Shown here in pieces: positions 29,595-39,178 of a stretch of 64,000 bases of DNA. Under the pieces are notes generated by a model, which saw only the letters and a list, made by a program, of their open reading frames with translations, ran no database searches and was not told where the DNA came from. This DNA is from an uncultured Pseudothermotoga sp. (GTDB lineage Bacteria > Thermotogota > Thermotogae > Thermotogales > DSM-5069). Numbering within the stretch: the first letter of the stretch is position 1; each line of letters starts with the position of its first letter. Both the position numbers and the translations under genes were made by a program. The stretch is from contig CALKJI010000002.1 in NCBI GenBank assembly GCA_937995655.1, forward strand, positions 62,001 through 126,000. Reading direction: 5' to 3'.

Positions 29595-30397
29595 TCATCG
29601 GTACGGGTGTCGATACTGTAAGAATTGACAGAATAAAGGAAGGTATCAGTGAAAGAATACTTGGCCCAAGGGAGCTCAAGGAATTTGAAAAAGTCAAAGA
29701 CAAAAAAACTTACCTTGCCAGCCACTTCGCAGCAAAAGAGGCTTTCTTCAAAGCTATAGGTACGGGTGTCAGAAACAGTTGTTTTAAAGATATAGAAGTT
29801 ATCCACGATAGATTGGGAAAACCCTTGTTCGTATTTCATAAAGACTACGAGTTTAATTGCGTTCACTTAAGTATCGCACATGATTATGTGGCTCTTGCAC
29901 AAGTTATTCTTGAAAGATGCTATGGAAAGATTTACCTGGGTCTTGGTTCCAACATTGGCAACAGACTTAAGAACATTCAAAGGGCTTGTGATTTACTCCA
30001 GATTTTGGGTATCAATGTTGTTAGGAAATCATCGATCTATGAGACGAAACCATATGGTGTGACAGATCAACCAGAGTTTTTCAACTGTGTCATAGAAATA
30101 GATACACAATTGACACCTGGCAACTTGCTCAAATTACTTTTGCATACAGAACAAATCATGGGAAGAGTCAGGGAAAGACGCTGGGGCCCAAGAATAATAG
30201 ATTTAGATATACTTTTATTTGGCAACACGGTCTATGAATTAAAAGAGTTGTCAATACCACACTACGATATGCTCAATAGACAATTCACCATTGTTCCACT
30301 TGTTGAAATAGGTGCGAATAATCATCCATTGGAAGGCAATCTGACAAAATTTCTGAAAGAAGGTGAAAAATGCAGATTGATCACGAGCAACTGGTAG
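29591..30397 (+). CDS. fusion protein: holo-ACP synthase (AcpS) + HPPK (FolK)
   Basis: N-term MIIGTGVDTVRIDRIKE...LASHFAAKEAFFKAIGTGV; C-term IYLGLGSNIGNRLKNIQ...FNCVIEIDT...RERRWGPRIIDLDILLFG. Confidence 0.9.
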   Translation: MIIGTGVDTVRIDRIKEGISERILGPRELKEFEKVKDKKTYLASHFAAKEAFFKAIGTGVRNSCFKDIEVIHDRLGKPLFVFHKDYEFNCVHLSIAHDYVALAQVILERCYGKIYLGLGSNIGNRLKNIQRACDLLQILGINVVRKSSIYETKPYGVTDQPEFFNCVIEIDTQLTPGNLLKLLLHTEQIMGRVRERRWGPRIIDLDILLFGNTVYELKELSIPHYDMLNRQFTIVPLVEIGANNHPLEGNLTKFLKEGEKCRLITSNW

Positions 30398-30690
30398 AGC
30401 AAATAGTTTCAATAGAACAGCAGATAGATGAATCGATAGAGAACCAAGAATATGAAAAGTTGCTGCCACTGCTTGAAAAACGTGAACAATTAATCAGATC
30501 TTTAGAAGAGATTGATCAGCAACTTGCACAATCCATATTGGAAAACGATAAAAGAAGAATCGAAAAGATAAAATCACAGATGGAAGAAGTTGCCAACAAT
30601 GCCATACAGATGAAAAGATCTCAGACGGCTATCAAAAGCTATAAAGATTTCACTCAAGCACAAGGCACACGACTGGATCAAAAAAAGTGA
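30370..30690 (+). CDS. small coiled-coil protein (flagellar-chaperone-like size/composition)
   Basis: 106 aa Glu/Gln/Lys-rich helical; overlaps upstream gene. Confidence 0.6.
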   Translation: MQIDHEQLVEQIVSIEQQIDESIENQEYEKLLPLLEKREQLIRSLEEIDQQLAQSILENDKRRIEKIKSQMEEVANNAIQMKRSQTAIKSYKDFTQAQGTRLDQKK

Positions 30691-30716
30691 AAAGGGCGCC
30701 TTCGCGCCCTTTTTTC
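30688..30716. terminator. bidirectional rho-independent terminator
   Basis: AAAAGGGCGC-CTTC-GCGCCCTTTTTT between convergent genes. Confidence 0.9.
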
Positions 30717-31965
30717 ATGGGTAGATTCCTCTCAGTTTCACTGCCTGAGCCACCCTGTCGATTGCTACTATGTAAGCAGCTGTCCTGAAATCGACGTTGT
30801 ACTTTTCCTTCGCTTTTGCTACCTCGTTAAAGGCAGCCTTCATCATTTTTGTGAGTTTTGATCTTATGTCATCAAGATCCCAGAAGAAAGATTGCAGATC
30901 TTGAACCCACTCAAAATAAGAGACTGTTACTCCACCAGCGTTGGCAAGGATATCTGGGATGATAGTGACACCATTTGACAAAAGTATCTTATCGGCTTCA
31001 GGTGTAACAGGCCCGTTTGCTCCTTCAACAATGAGTTTTGCTTTAATTCTGTCGGCATTTTTCTCTGTGATAGCATTTTCCAGTGCTGCTGGAACTAATA
31101 TATCTACATCAAGTTCCAGAAGTTCTTCATGACCAATTTTCTTTCCCTTTGGGTATCCATCGATGAATCCCTTATGGCTGTCTCTGTAAGCGATCAAATC
31201 ATCGATATCCAAACCATTTGGATCATAATAAGCGGCAGATACATCGCTTACCGCAACTATCTTTGCTTTGTAATCTTCATGCAGAACCTTTGCAGAGAAA
31301 GATCCTACATTTCCAAAACCTTGTACCGCCACAGTTGCTTTCGAGATATCTTTACCCAAGATCTTGCATGCTTCTGCAGCCGTTACAGCAACTCCTCGCC
31401 CAGTAGCCTCATTTCTTCCAACGGATCCACCAATTTCCACTGGTTTACCAGTCACAACTCCAAGTGCAGGATAACCTGCATGCATTGTGTAAGTGTCGAC
31501 ATACCAAGCCATAACTTGCGCGTTTGTGTTCACATCCGGAGCCGGGATGTCTTTCTTCTCACCTATGAAATTGGCTATTTCGTAAAAGAATCTTCTGGAC
31601 AGCCTTTCCAGTTCATGCTTTGAAAGTTTGCTTGGATCTACCTTGACTCCACCCTTTCCACCACCGTACGGAAGGTTCAAGAGTGAACATTTCCAGGTCA
31701 TCCAAAATGCCAGGGTCTGTACTTCATCGAGAGTAACATCAGGATGATACCTTATACCACCTTTTGCTGGCCCTCGAGCTGTGTTATGCTGGCAGCGATA
31801 TCCTGTGAACATTTCAACCCTGCCATCGTCCATTACAACTGGAAACTCAACGATCAAAGTGCGCTGAGGTCTTTCAAGAAATTTTCTAATATTTGGATCT
31901 AGGTTCATAACATCTGCAGCATAACCAAAGACCTCAAGTGCCTGTTCGTATAATGATTTTGCCAT
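30715..31965 (-). CDS. gdhA: glutamate dehydrogenase
   Basis: YRCQHNTARGPAKGGIRYHPDVTLDEVQTLAFWMTWKCSLLNLPYGGGKGGV; VQGFGNVGSFSA; start after AAGGAGG. Confidence 0.96.
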   Translation of the reverse strand: MAKSLYEQALEVFGYAADVMNLDPNIRKFLERPQRTLIVEFPVVMDDGRVEMFTGYRCQHNTARGPAKGGIRYHPDVTLDEVQTLAFWMTWKCSLLNLPYGGGKGGVKVDPSKLSKHELERLSRRFFYEIANFIGEKKDIPAPDVNTNAQVMAWYVDTYTMHAGYPALGVVTGKPVEIGGSVGRNEATGRGVAVTAAEACKILGKDISKATVAVQGFGNVGSFSAKVLHEDYKAKIVAVSDVSAAYYDPNGLDIDDLIAYRDSHKGFIDGYPKGKKIGHEELLELDVDILVPAALENAITEKNADRIKAKLIVEGANGPVTPEADKILLSNGVTIIPDILANAGGVTVSYFEWVQDLQSFFWDLDDIRSKLTKMMKAAFNEVAKAKEKYNVDFRTAAYIVAIDRVAQAVKLRGIYP

Positions 31966-32177
31966 GAAAAAGCCTCCTTTCACGTAGGTTAGAAAAAATT
32001 CTGAACGAGTCGACAATTAGTGAACTACTTCACATTTTTTATTTTAACATTCATTGCTTGCGCAAGAAACTCCCATAAATGCAAGTTTTTTTGGCTTAAA
32101 GGCCAGTTAATTCTGAAAATACATGTTTTGCTTCATTATGCGCACGAAATCACAACTATGCATATTTATGCATACCA

Positions 32178-32207
32178 AAAAACAGCCCACCTTTATTGGT
32201 GGGCTTT
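32178..32207 (-). terminator. terminator of the minus-strand GH operon
   Basis: minus strand GCCCACC-AATAAA-GGTGGGC-TGTTTTTTGG. Confidence 0.85.
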
Positions 32208-32298
32208 AGAAGTCATTTGAAATTCACGCTGAAAACTATTTTTCTGTATGTGTTTCCTGGACACCTCTACTCCTTTTGCCACTCAAGTTATGTCCTTA

Positions 32299-34173
32299 CT
32301 ACTGATCAGTAACCTTCAACCAAACTACCATAGGTCCCTGTTCTCTGTTCGCCCAAAGATGATAGGGAACAAGTACCATCTTGCCAGAGTTGAGAATTCT
32401 ATTTTTAGAGTAAGGTTCATAAAGAAGAGAACCTTTGGCTCCTTGCAACCCCTTTGCCCTTATGAACAATGTTTCTCCTAAAGTAGGATCAACGGCAGTA
32501 TAGGTATCAAAGTGTTGATCAGGATCAATCTCAAATGCTAAGACATCGACGTTCGGATTATCCACCTGCTCCGCACAGAACAAAATTGGACCTCTGAGAA
32601 CTACAACTTTGCCAAGATTCTCCCGCACGTATGCATGACTCTGTACAACTCTCACACCAAATGGTATGAAGAGTGAAACGGTTTCAGTACCATTCCACAG
32701 ACGCGTTATCTTTGCATAACCCTTCTTTACATCGAAACTCTCTGCTTTTCCATTTAATTCAATTTGCCATTCATTTGCCCACCCTGGTATCCTCAACATG
32801 AGATCAAATTCAACTGGTTCATCGCACTTCATCGTGATTTCTACACGACCGTTAAAAGGATAATCTGTTTGTTGAGAGATCTGTACGGATTTTCCTTTCA
32901 AAGAAAGATCACAGACACTCTGTTCATAAAGATGAACCCACACAGAACTGTCAGAGTAAGTATAAATGTATGCCGGAAGACTTGGCAAAAAACGTGCCAT
33001 GTTTGTTGGACAGCAAGCACACTGGAACCATTCTTTCCTTCTGTGTTTACCAAGATCTTCTAATGGGTTGACATAGAAGTAATGTTTCCCGTCCACTGAT
33101 ATACCTGAAAGTAATCCATTGTACAAAACTTGTTCCATAGCATCGGCAAACTTTGAATCAGCAGTCGCAAGAAGCATTCTCCAATTCCACATGAAGTTGG
33201 CTATGGAAGCGCAACTTTCGGCGTAAGCCCTCCTGTTGGGTAGTTCATATTCTTCGCCAAAGGCTTCGCCTTCGTAACGCGATCCAGCTCCACCGGTTAT
33301 GTAAATCTTTGTTGTCATAAAATCTTCCCAGAGATTGGTCAGCCTTCTATAGAAATCTTTATTTGCCGTTTCAAGGTAGAAATCAGTAGCTCCGCAACAA
33401 AGATAAAGCATTCTGACGGCATGACCCGTCATGTTTATGAGTTCTAAAAACGGTTTGTGGTCTATGGTGTATTCTTTGCCTCCAGCAAATCCATGTCCTC
33501 TTTCAACAATGAAATAATGAGCCAAGTTGAGAAATTTTGAATTGCCGGTTTCCCTGTAAAGTTCTACCAACGCCATTTCTATTTCAGGATGACCGCAGGT
33601 ACCATGTCTTTTACCGGGACCAAAGACATCGTCTATGTGTTTTGCCAATCTGAGTGCCACATCTAAAAATTTTCTTTCCCCAGTCACCCTGTGATGGGCA
33701 ATAGCAGCTTGTATCAAATGTCCTGCGCAGTAGAGTTCATGCATATTTGCAAGATCGGACCATCTGTCCTTTTTTCGTTCAAAGGTGAAATAAGTGTTAA
33801 GATAACCATCTTCATCCTGTGCCGCTACGATTTCGTCAACCGTATTGTCTAACATATTCTTGAGTTTTTCTCTCTCTTCTGGTTCTGCGTAAAGTAAAGC
33901 ATAAGAACAGCCTTCCAACCATTTATAGACGTCTGAGTCGTTGAAGAAATAACCTTGAAAATCCTTCTTAATCTTCCCACTGGCTCTTCGAAAATTATCT
34001 ATGCGGCCTGTGTTCTCCAATAGCTCATACTGACTTGGGATGGTGACCTTCACAGACCTTTCCACATACTTTCCCAAGTAACCTCCAACTCGAACCTGTG
34101 TCAATGAAAGCGGCTTGAAAACGGCGGCAGGACTCTTTTCACACTTTGTAAGGTATGTTTGCCCCTTATTCAT
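32299..34173 (-). CDS. GH127-family (DUF1680) glycosidase, beta-L-arabinofuranosidase-like
   Basis: SRYEGEAFGEEYELPNRRAYAESCASIANFMWNWRML; EWFQCACCPTNMARFLPSLPAYIY. Confidence 0.9.
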   Translation of the reverse strand: MNKGQTYLTKCEKSPAAVFKPLSLTQVRVGGYLGKYVERSVKVTIPSQYELLENTGRIDNFRRASGKIKKDFQGYFFNDSDVYKWLEGCSYALLYAEPEEREKLKNMLDNTVDEIVAAQDEDGYLNTYFTFERKKDRWSDLANMHELYCAGHLIQAAIAHHRVTGERKFLDVALRLAKHIDDVFGPGKRHGTCGHPEIEMALVELYRETGNSKFLNLAHYFIVERGHGFAGGKEYTIDHKPFLELINMTGHAVRMLYLCCGATDFYLETANKDFYRRLTNLWEDFMTTKIYITGGAGSRYEGEAFGEEYELPNRRAYAESCASIANFMWNWRMLLATADSKFADAMEQVLYNGLLSGISVDGKHYFYVNPLEDLGKHRRKEWFQCACCPTNMARFLPSLPAYIYTYSDSSVWVHLYEQSVCDLSLKGKSVQISQQTDYPFNGRVEITMKCDEPVEFDLMLRIPGWANEWQIELNGKAESFDVKKGYAKITRLWNGTETVSLFIPFGVRVVQSHAYVRENLGKVVVLRGPILFCAEQVDNPNVDVLAFEIDPDQHFDTYTAVDPTLGETLFIRAKGLQGAKGSLLYEPYSKNRILNSGKMVLVPYHLWANREQGPMVVWLKVTDQ

Positions 34174-36142
34174 GACTGAAACCTCCCTCTTTCACATAAG
34201 GAAATTCCGTGATTCTGAGAGCCGTGCAACCGTACGGGACCAGTTCTACTGTATCAATTGTGGCGAACTTAATTCGATCTTCCCTTACAAGCGGGGGATC
34301 ATCGGCTGAACCGTTTCGCATGGTCCATTCTGGGACTTTGAAAGCCTTGAGTTGGACCTTTATGGGAACGGCCTGTGAATAGAAAGGAACCTCATCACAG
34401 GGCGCTGTCATTTTGACCACTCTTATTCCGTCTGAAGGTATCAAAGCGTAGTTCCAATCACTTTTTGGATATACCTCGAAATCTCCAAATTGCCCAATTG
34501 TACGTATTTTTTTCCATTCTTCATCTATTCTTAGACTGTACACCAATGGCCCTCGCTGTAAGTAAATCGTGTGATCAGACCACGGAACCGTTTCAAGATC
34601 GAAATTGAAGCGAAGATTCACCTTGCTCTTACCCTTTGGTATTTCCAACAAGACGAAGCTCTCACCGGAGACTTCTCGCCTCTGTGCGTTGAAAGCAACC
34701 AGAGTTGACTTAGACCACGACGGTATTCTGATCATTATACGAATATCCTTCGTCGTGAAAATTGAAAGGATAACCTCATCGTCAAAGGGATAATCAGTCT
34801 CTTCAACAATTTGACATTGATTTCCGTCTTGCCAGCTGTAATTCAAGACGCATGGGGCGTAAGCCACCGTGACAAAAGTATCACTTTGAGCCATCATGAA
34901 GAGATTCTTCACTAACTTTGGCCATCCTTGATGCATGTTGGCAGTACAGCAACCAAAGTTCGGTTCCAAACCGAAGATGTTCGAGTCGTCGTTGTTGTTG
35001 TACCAATCTCTTTTTTGTACATTACATAAAACCTGGTTGACCTGCTGATCGTATTGATGCGCGCAGAATTTAGGTCTAATAGTTGCTGGCAACGCATTGT
35101 AGGCAACTTTCTCTAAATGATCTGCAAACTTCCTTTCACCGAACACTCTAAAGAGATTTTCCAAACTATACATCATCTCAACAACAGCACAGAGTTCTGT
35201 TCCCTGCGTGGTCACTCTGCCATTTAGGTGTTCATCGCCGCTGAACATTCCATTGGGTTGCCCGTGGTATCTCATGAGATCATCTATAGCCTTGAGTGCA
35301 ATTTCACGATAATTGTCTTCGTGCTCAATTTGGTATCTCATGGCTGGTTCTTTCAGAGCCATAGCAACGTTAACAACGTGTGTTGTATGATAAATGAAAA
35401 ATAGTTCTTCAACTTCTTGTTTTGTGAGACAAAGCTCTTGAGGGTTAGAGAGAACCTTTGACCATCCACTGTAGCATTTCACCTTAGCCATGAAATCTTT
35501 TGGAAGGTACTCTTCAGTTTTTTCATGGTAAGGAAATTTTTTGAACAATTCCGACCAGTTGATGGATTGGCTGAGAATTACTTGGGCAAGGTCAATCAAA
35601 AATGGCTCTTTCACCCTATCGTAAAGCCAAAAAACAGAGATCAAGTTTTCAAAACCTCTTGCCCATGCCCAATTTTCTAAAGGTTTACTCTGCAATCTTG
35701 AAAGCTCATATCTAAAGTAATTTAACATGAACTTGATAACTCTGTAATCCTTGGTTGGTTCGTAATAGCTCATCAAAGCCTTCAGCATAACCATCCTTGG
35801 CCACCAGTCAGAATTGCTTTTTGGACCGAAAAAGCCCTCAGAGTTCTGACTGAGCAGCACCGAGTTGACCCACTTCTCAGCCTTGTTGACCAGCCAGTCT
35901 TCACCAAGAATATAAGCAAGAGGAACAAGTCCATCACAGTAATAGGGACCCCTTTCCCAGTCTTCACCATCGCCCCCCAGCCAAGCACTGTTTGCAGCCA
36001 CACTGTGCCAGACCTCGTCCAAATGGCCCGTGAGCCCTTCCATTTGCAACTCCAACTGTTTTTTGAGCCAACCAAGAGGTTTTATGTGACCAAGATCAAT
36101 CTGCCGAAATCTTGATTTGAGAGCTTTATCCAAAAGACTCAC
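34166..36142 (-). CDS. second DUF1680/GH127-like protein
   Basis: GRVTTQGTELCAVVEMMYSLENLFRV; PNFGCCTANMHQGWPKLVKNLFM. Confidence 0.82.
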   Translation of the reverse strand: MSLLDKALKSRFRQIDLGHIKPLGWLKKQLELQMEGLTGHLDEVWHSVAANSAWLGGDGEDWERGPYYCDGLVPLAYILGEDWLVNKAEKWVNSVLLSQNSEGFFGPKSNSDWWPRMVMLKALMSYYEPTKDYRVIKFMLNYFRYELSRLQSKPLENWAWARGFENLISVFWLYDRVKEPFLIDLAQVILSQSINWSELFKKFPYHEKTEEYLPKDFMAKVKCYSGWSKVLSNPQELCLTKQEVEELFFIYHTTHVVNVAMALKEPAMRYQIEHEDNYREIALKAIDDLMRYHGQPNGMFSGDEHLNGRVTTQGTELCAVVEMMYSLENLFRVFGERKFADHLEKVAYNALPATIRPKFCAHQYDQQVNQVLCNVQKRDWYNNNDDSNIFGLEPNFGCCTANMHQGWPKLVKNLFMMAQSDTFVTVAYAPCVLNYSWQDGNQCQIVEETDYPFDDEVILSIFTTKDIRIMIRIPSWSKSTLVAFNAQRREVSGESFVLLEIPKGKSKVNLRFNFDLETVPWSDHTIYLQRGPLVYSLRIDEEWKKIRTIGQFGDFEVYPKSDWNYALIPSDGIRVVKMTAPCDEVPFYSQAVPIKVQLKAFKVPEWTMRNGSADDPPLVREDRIKFATIDTVELVPYGCTALRITEFPYVKEGGFSHE

Positions 36143-36145
36143 CTC

Positions 36146-39100
36146 TCAAGATTGTCTTGTTTTTATAGAAAAGATTATATGCTCACGTTTATCGATTTCA
36201 TCGATCCTCAAGATCACTTTTTCATCAGATATTTTGAGAACATCTGGTAAATTTTTCATTATTTCATCGGTGTTTGAAGCCTCAGCGATGATTTCATACC
36301 CGTTGTCTATTCGATTAAGCGCTATTAATCTGAAACTCCCTGAATTAGCGAAAGGCACTGGCTCTCTTTCAATCGCACAAAGTTCGAATGGAAGTTTATA
36401 GGTCACTGTAACGGTCAATTCATCGCACTCAAACTTAGAAAGAGCAAGCTTCGTTGTAAAGATTCCTTCTTGGGTACTGAAAGTCACCTTTGAATCATGT
36501 GCAGTGACTTCAATTTTTTCAGCTTGCTTTGGGACCCACGGAGAAAAGCAAATCTTCAATGGTTTTGTACATTTCACATGATATATTTCCTTCCACAACC
36601 CATATGACAACTCGCGACGCTCAAATTCCAAACTTAGTAAAGTATCCCCGATTTTCAAATTCTTGGCAGTGAACCTATTAATATTCCACGGAAATTGAGG
36701 CGATAGGCCTACCAAAGAACGCGGCGCATCTGGAACAAAGCCAATCATCCCATCTATCACAGGCTGGATTGCCATACTCTCTGACCAAGCTTGATGTGGA
36801 CATATTCCCGACGGTTTGTAAACCTCACCATGATAGACCTCACTAATATAACCTTTCGCAAAATTCTTAGAATTCAGAAGGTTTGAAAGCAGATGGCTGA
36901 AGGCACTGAGGGTGGCACCGACTTTGAACTCTGCAAGACTCACCCAACCAGTGAAGAGGGGCCAGACTGTTCCTTCATGATACCCATTTGGGTTGTATAT
37001 CCCTGAGTTTTTTCCTATGATCCTAACGCCCCAATCAGTGGAAAAATCTCCACTAGCATAGGGAATCACTTGACATTTCGATCTTTCGAAATCTATCGAA
37101 TCAAGATAAATGGCAACAGCAGTCATCACAGTCAGATAGTTTAACTTTTCACCGTTGTCACGTATCCCAAGGACATAAAAACCAGTGTTTTCATTGTAAA
37201 ACTTTTTCATAGCTGATTCAATTTTTATTAGTTCATGCTCTGCCTTCTTTGTTGTGTTGTGGTCCTGTACTGTTCTTGCCATATCTATAATTCCTCTAAC
37301 CGCAGAGAGCCATATGGCGTTCAGATACAGCTCGGCGTGGGAGCCATATAGCTTGCCTCCCTCTATCCAACCATGTCCTTCAATTGTGTTTTCGATCAAG
37401 CCATCCAGATCTCGATCAGTTGAAAGACAGAATTCGAAAGCCTTCAAAACGTTGGACCAGATTTTCCTTACAAACTCTAAATCATTCGTATGTTTCCAAT
37501 ATCTGTAAAGTGCCAATAAAAACAGCGGAGTTGCATCGGCCGCATCATAGTGAACTACGCCGCTACTCGTCAATTCGTGGAATATCTTTCCATCAATACG
37601 TTGATATCTCACCAACAGCTCCAAATTCTTCTTTACCGTTACATGGTCACCGATACCAAGCAGCGCAAAACTAACCCATTCGCTGTCACGACCGAAGTAC
37701 CAAGCATAACCAGGTCTGGCCGAGAACCACCCAGGCTTGCTATTGGCATAACCAGCCATCAAACCTTCACCCAATGCAGGAACAGTGCTAAGAAATTTCA
37801 CTGTTCCCAACTTGGCATACTGGAACATTTTGTCAAAGGTTATATGATTCGTTTCTATCTGAACAGTTTTCTGTAGATATTCATTCACAAAAGAACTGTA
37901 CTTCCTCAACTCCTCCGTGAAGTCCACTTCTTCCGGCAACTTCTCTTGGTCCAGGAAACCGCCAAGGCAAACTGACATAACTTTACAGACACGCACCACT
38001 AACTGTAACCTTAAACTTTGGTCTGAGGTGCTCCAAACTATTTTCATCGGACAATCTAATTTGATGAAACCAAGGAACATACCATCCTTCGTCTGAAGGA
38101 TCACAAGACCTTCTTGTTCGTCGTAATTAAAGGATCTACCGCAGTTGTAAGTCTCATCGAAAGGCCACATGATGCGCGTGTCCGACTCCAGATCGATTTT
38201 GACTGTATGTTCTAAGTCATCTTTGAACTTCAGATGAAACATTGCTATAGGTTTGTCCAAGCTCGCAAAAGACGTTAACTGAAACGATTCGTTTTCATGT
38301 ACAACTCTATCTGCATAGATTTTGTGATGAAGTCCCAAATTGTCAGTCACAGAACCATCTATAGAGAGATTGAAACTTTTGAGAAACCTGAAAGGGTGTA
38401 CCCAGAACTCATCGAAAACTCCATTTTCTCTTAGGTTCACAAGAATCCTTTTACCACATAGATTGGTATAATCTGTCCCAACACCTTTATGTATCAATAG
38501 AGTGGTATCAATAGTATCTTCCCTCAATGGTCTTATCTTCAATCTGAGCAGTGGTAACTTAGGATCTAAAAATGTTTGGTTCTCACAAACTGGCCAATAG
38601 TGGACTTTTAAGTCTCCTTTTGCCATATAATTTAACACGTTTATTACGAACTTTTTTGTTTCAGCCAGGCAATATTTTATGTTTGGATTTTTGAAATTTA
38701 GATAACCACCAATGCACAAAATCTTTTTGCCACTATGTTCATATTCCCAAATGATTGGTTTCTCCCTCACAACGGATATGTATTTTTTCTCAACGGCCAC
38801 GATCTTAGCCTTGGAACCCGTATAGTAGAAGACAGGCTCATCATCCTTAACAGATACAAAATAACTGTAAAAGCCCCCATTAAGATCTTCAAAGAGTGGG
38901 TGCTGCTTGTAAGCTTGAAAACCACGTTTATCCCAAGGGTCATTGGATTTTGTAACTTGACAGTCTTCCGTTACACCCGCCCTCTCAATTAACTCGCTCA
39001 CAATTTCGGCAGCGCGACCATAAAAAACCATGGGAATCTTACCCAAACTACTTTGAACCAGTTCGACGTTAAAAGCGCCATGGAACCACAACAGGTCAGC

Positions 39101-39178
39101 CGATTCAGGGCCGTTCACAAGGTTTGCTTCGTCGATTATTACATCTTGATCTTCACTTTTTATCAGAAAGATCTTCAT
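36146..39178 (-). CDS. (alpha/alpha)6 six-hairpin glycosidase (amylo-1,6-glucosidase-like) with extra N-terminal GATase-like domain
   Basis: RPGYAWYFGRDSEWVSFALLGIGD; WIEGG; NPNGYHEGTVWPLFTGW; start reset to 39178. Confidence 0.78.
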   Translation of the reverse strand: MKIFLIKSEDQDVIIDEANLVNGPESADLLWFHGAFNVELVQSSLGKIPMVFYGRAAEIVSELIERAGVTEDCQVTKSNDPWDKRGFQAYKQHPLFEDLNGGFYSYFVSVKDDEPVFYYTGSKAKIVAVEKKYISVVREKPIIWEYEHSGKKILCIGGYLNFKNPNIKYCLAETKKFVINVLNYMAKGDLKVHYWPVCENQTFLDPKLPLLRLKIRPLREDTIDTTLLIHKGVGTDYTNLCGKRILVNLRENGVFDEFWVHPFRFLKSFNLSIDGSVTDNLGLHHKIYADRVVHENESFQLTSFASLDKPIAMFHLKFKDDLEHTVKIDLESDTRIMWPFDETYNCGRSFNYDEQEGLVILQTKDGMFLGFIKLDCPMKIVWSTSDQSLRLQLVVRVCKVMSVCLGGFLDQEKLPEEVDFTEELRKYSSFVNEYLQKTVQIETNHITFDKMFQYAKLGTVKFLSTVPALGEGLMAGYANSKPGWFSARPGYAWYFGRDSEWVSFALLGIGDHVTVKKNLELLVRYQRIDGKIFHELTSSGVVHYDAADATPLFLLALYRYWKHTNDLEFVRKIWSNVLKAFEFCLSTDRDLDGLIENTIEGHGWIEGGKLYGSHAELYLNAIWLSAVRGIIDMARTVQDHNTTKKAEHELIKIESAMKKFYNENTGFYVLGIRDNGEKLNYLTVMTAVAIYLDSIDFERSKCQVIPYASGDFSTDWGVRIIGKNSGIYNPNGYHEGTVWPLFTGWVSLAEFKVGATLSAFSHLLSNLLNSKNFAKGYISEVYHGEVYKPSGICPHQAWSESMAIQPVIDGMIGFVPDAPRSLVGLSPQFPWNINRFTAKNLKIGDTLLSLEFERRELSYGLWKEIYHVKCTKPLKICFSPWVPKQAEKIEVTAHDSKVTFSTQEGIFTTKLALSKFECDELTVTVTYKLPFELCAIEREPVPFANSGSFRLIALNRIDNGYEIIAEASNTDEIMKNLPDVLKISDEKVILRIDEIDKREHIIFSIKTRQS

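Noticed and set aside
31129-31623. 164-aa plus-strand ORF
   Set aside because: Antisense to gdhA; Ser/Cys-rich shadow translation.
32057-32066. CTTGCGCAAG palindrome upstream of gdhA
   Set aside because: Only 10 bp with no second copy or clear promoter context; too weak to call as an operator.
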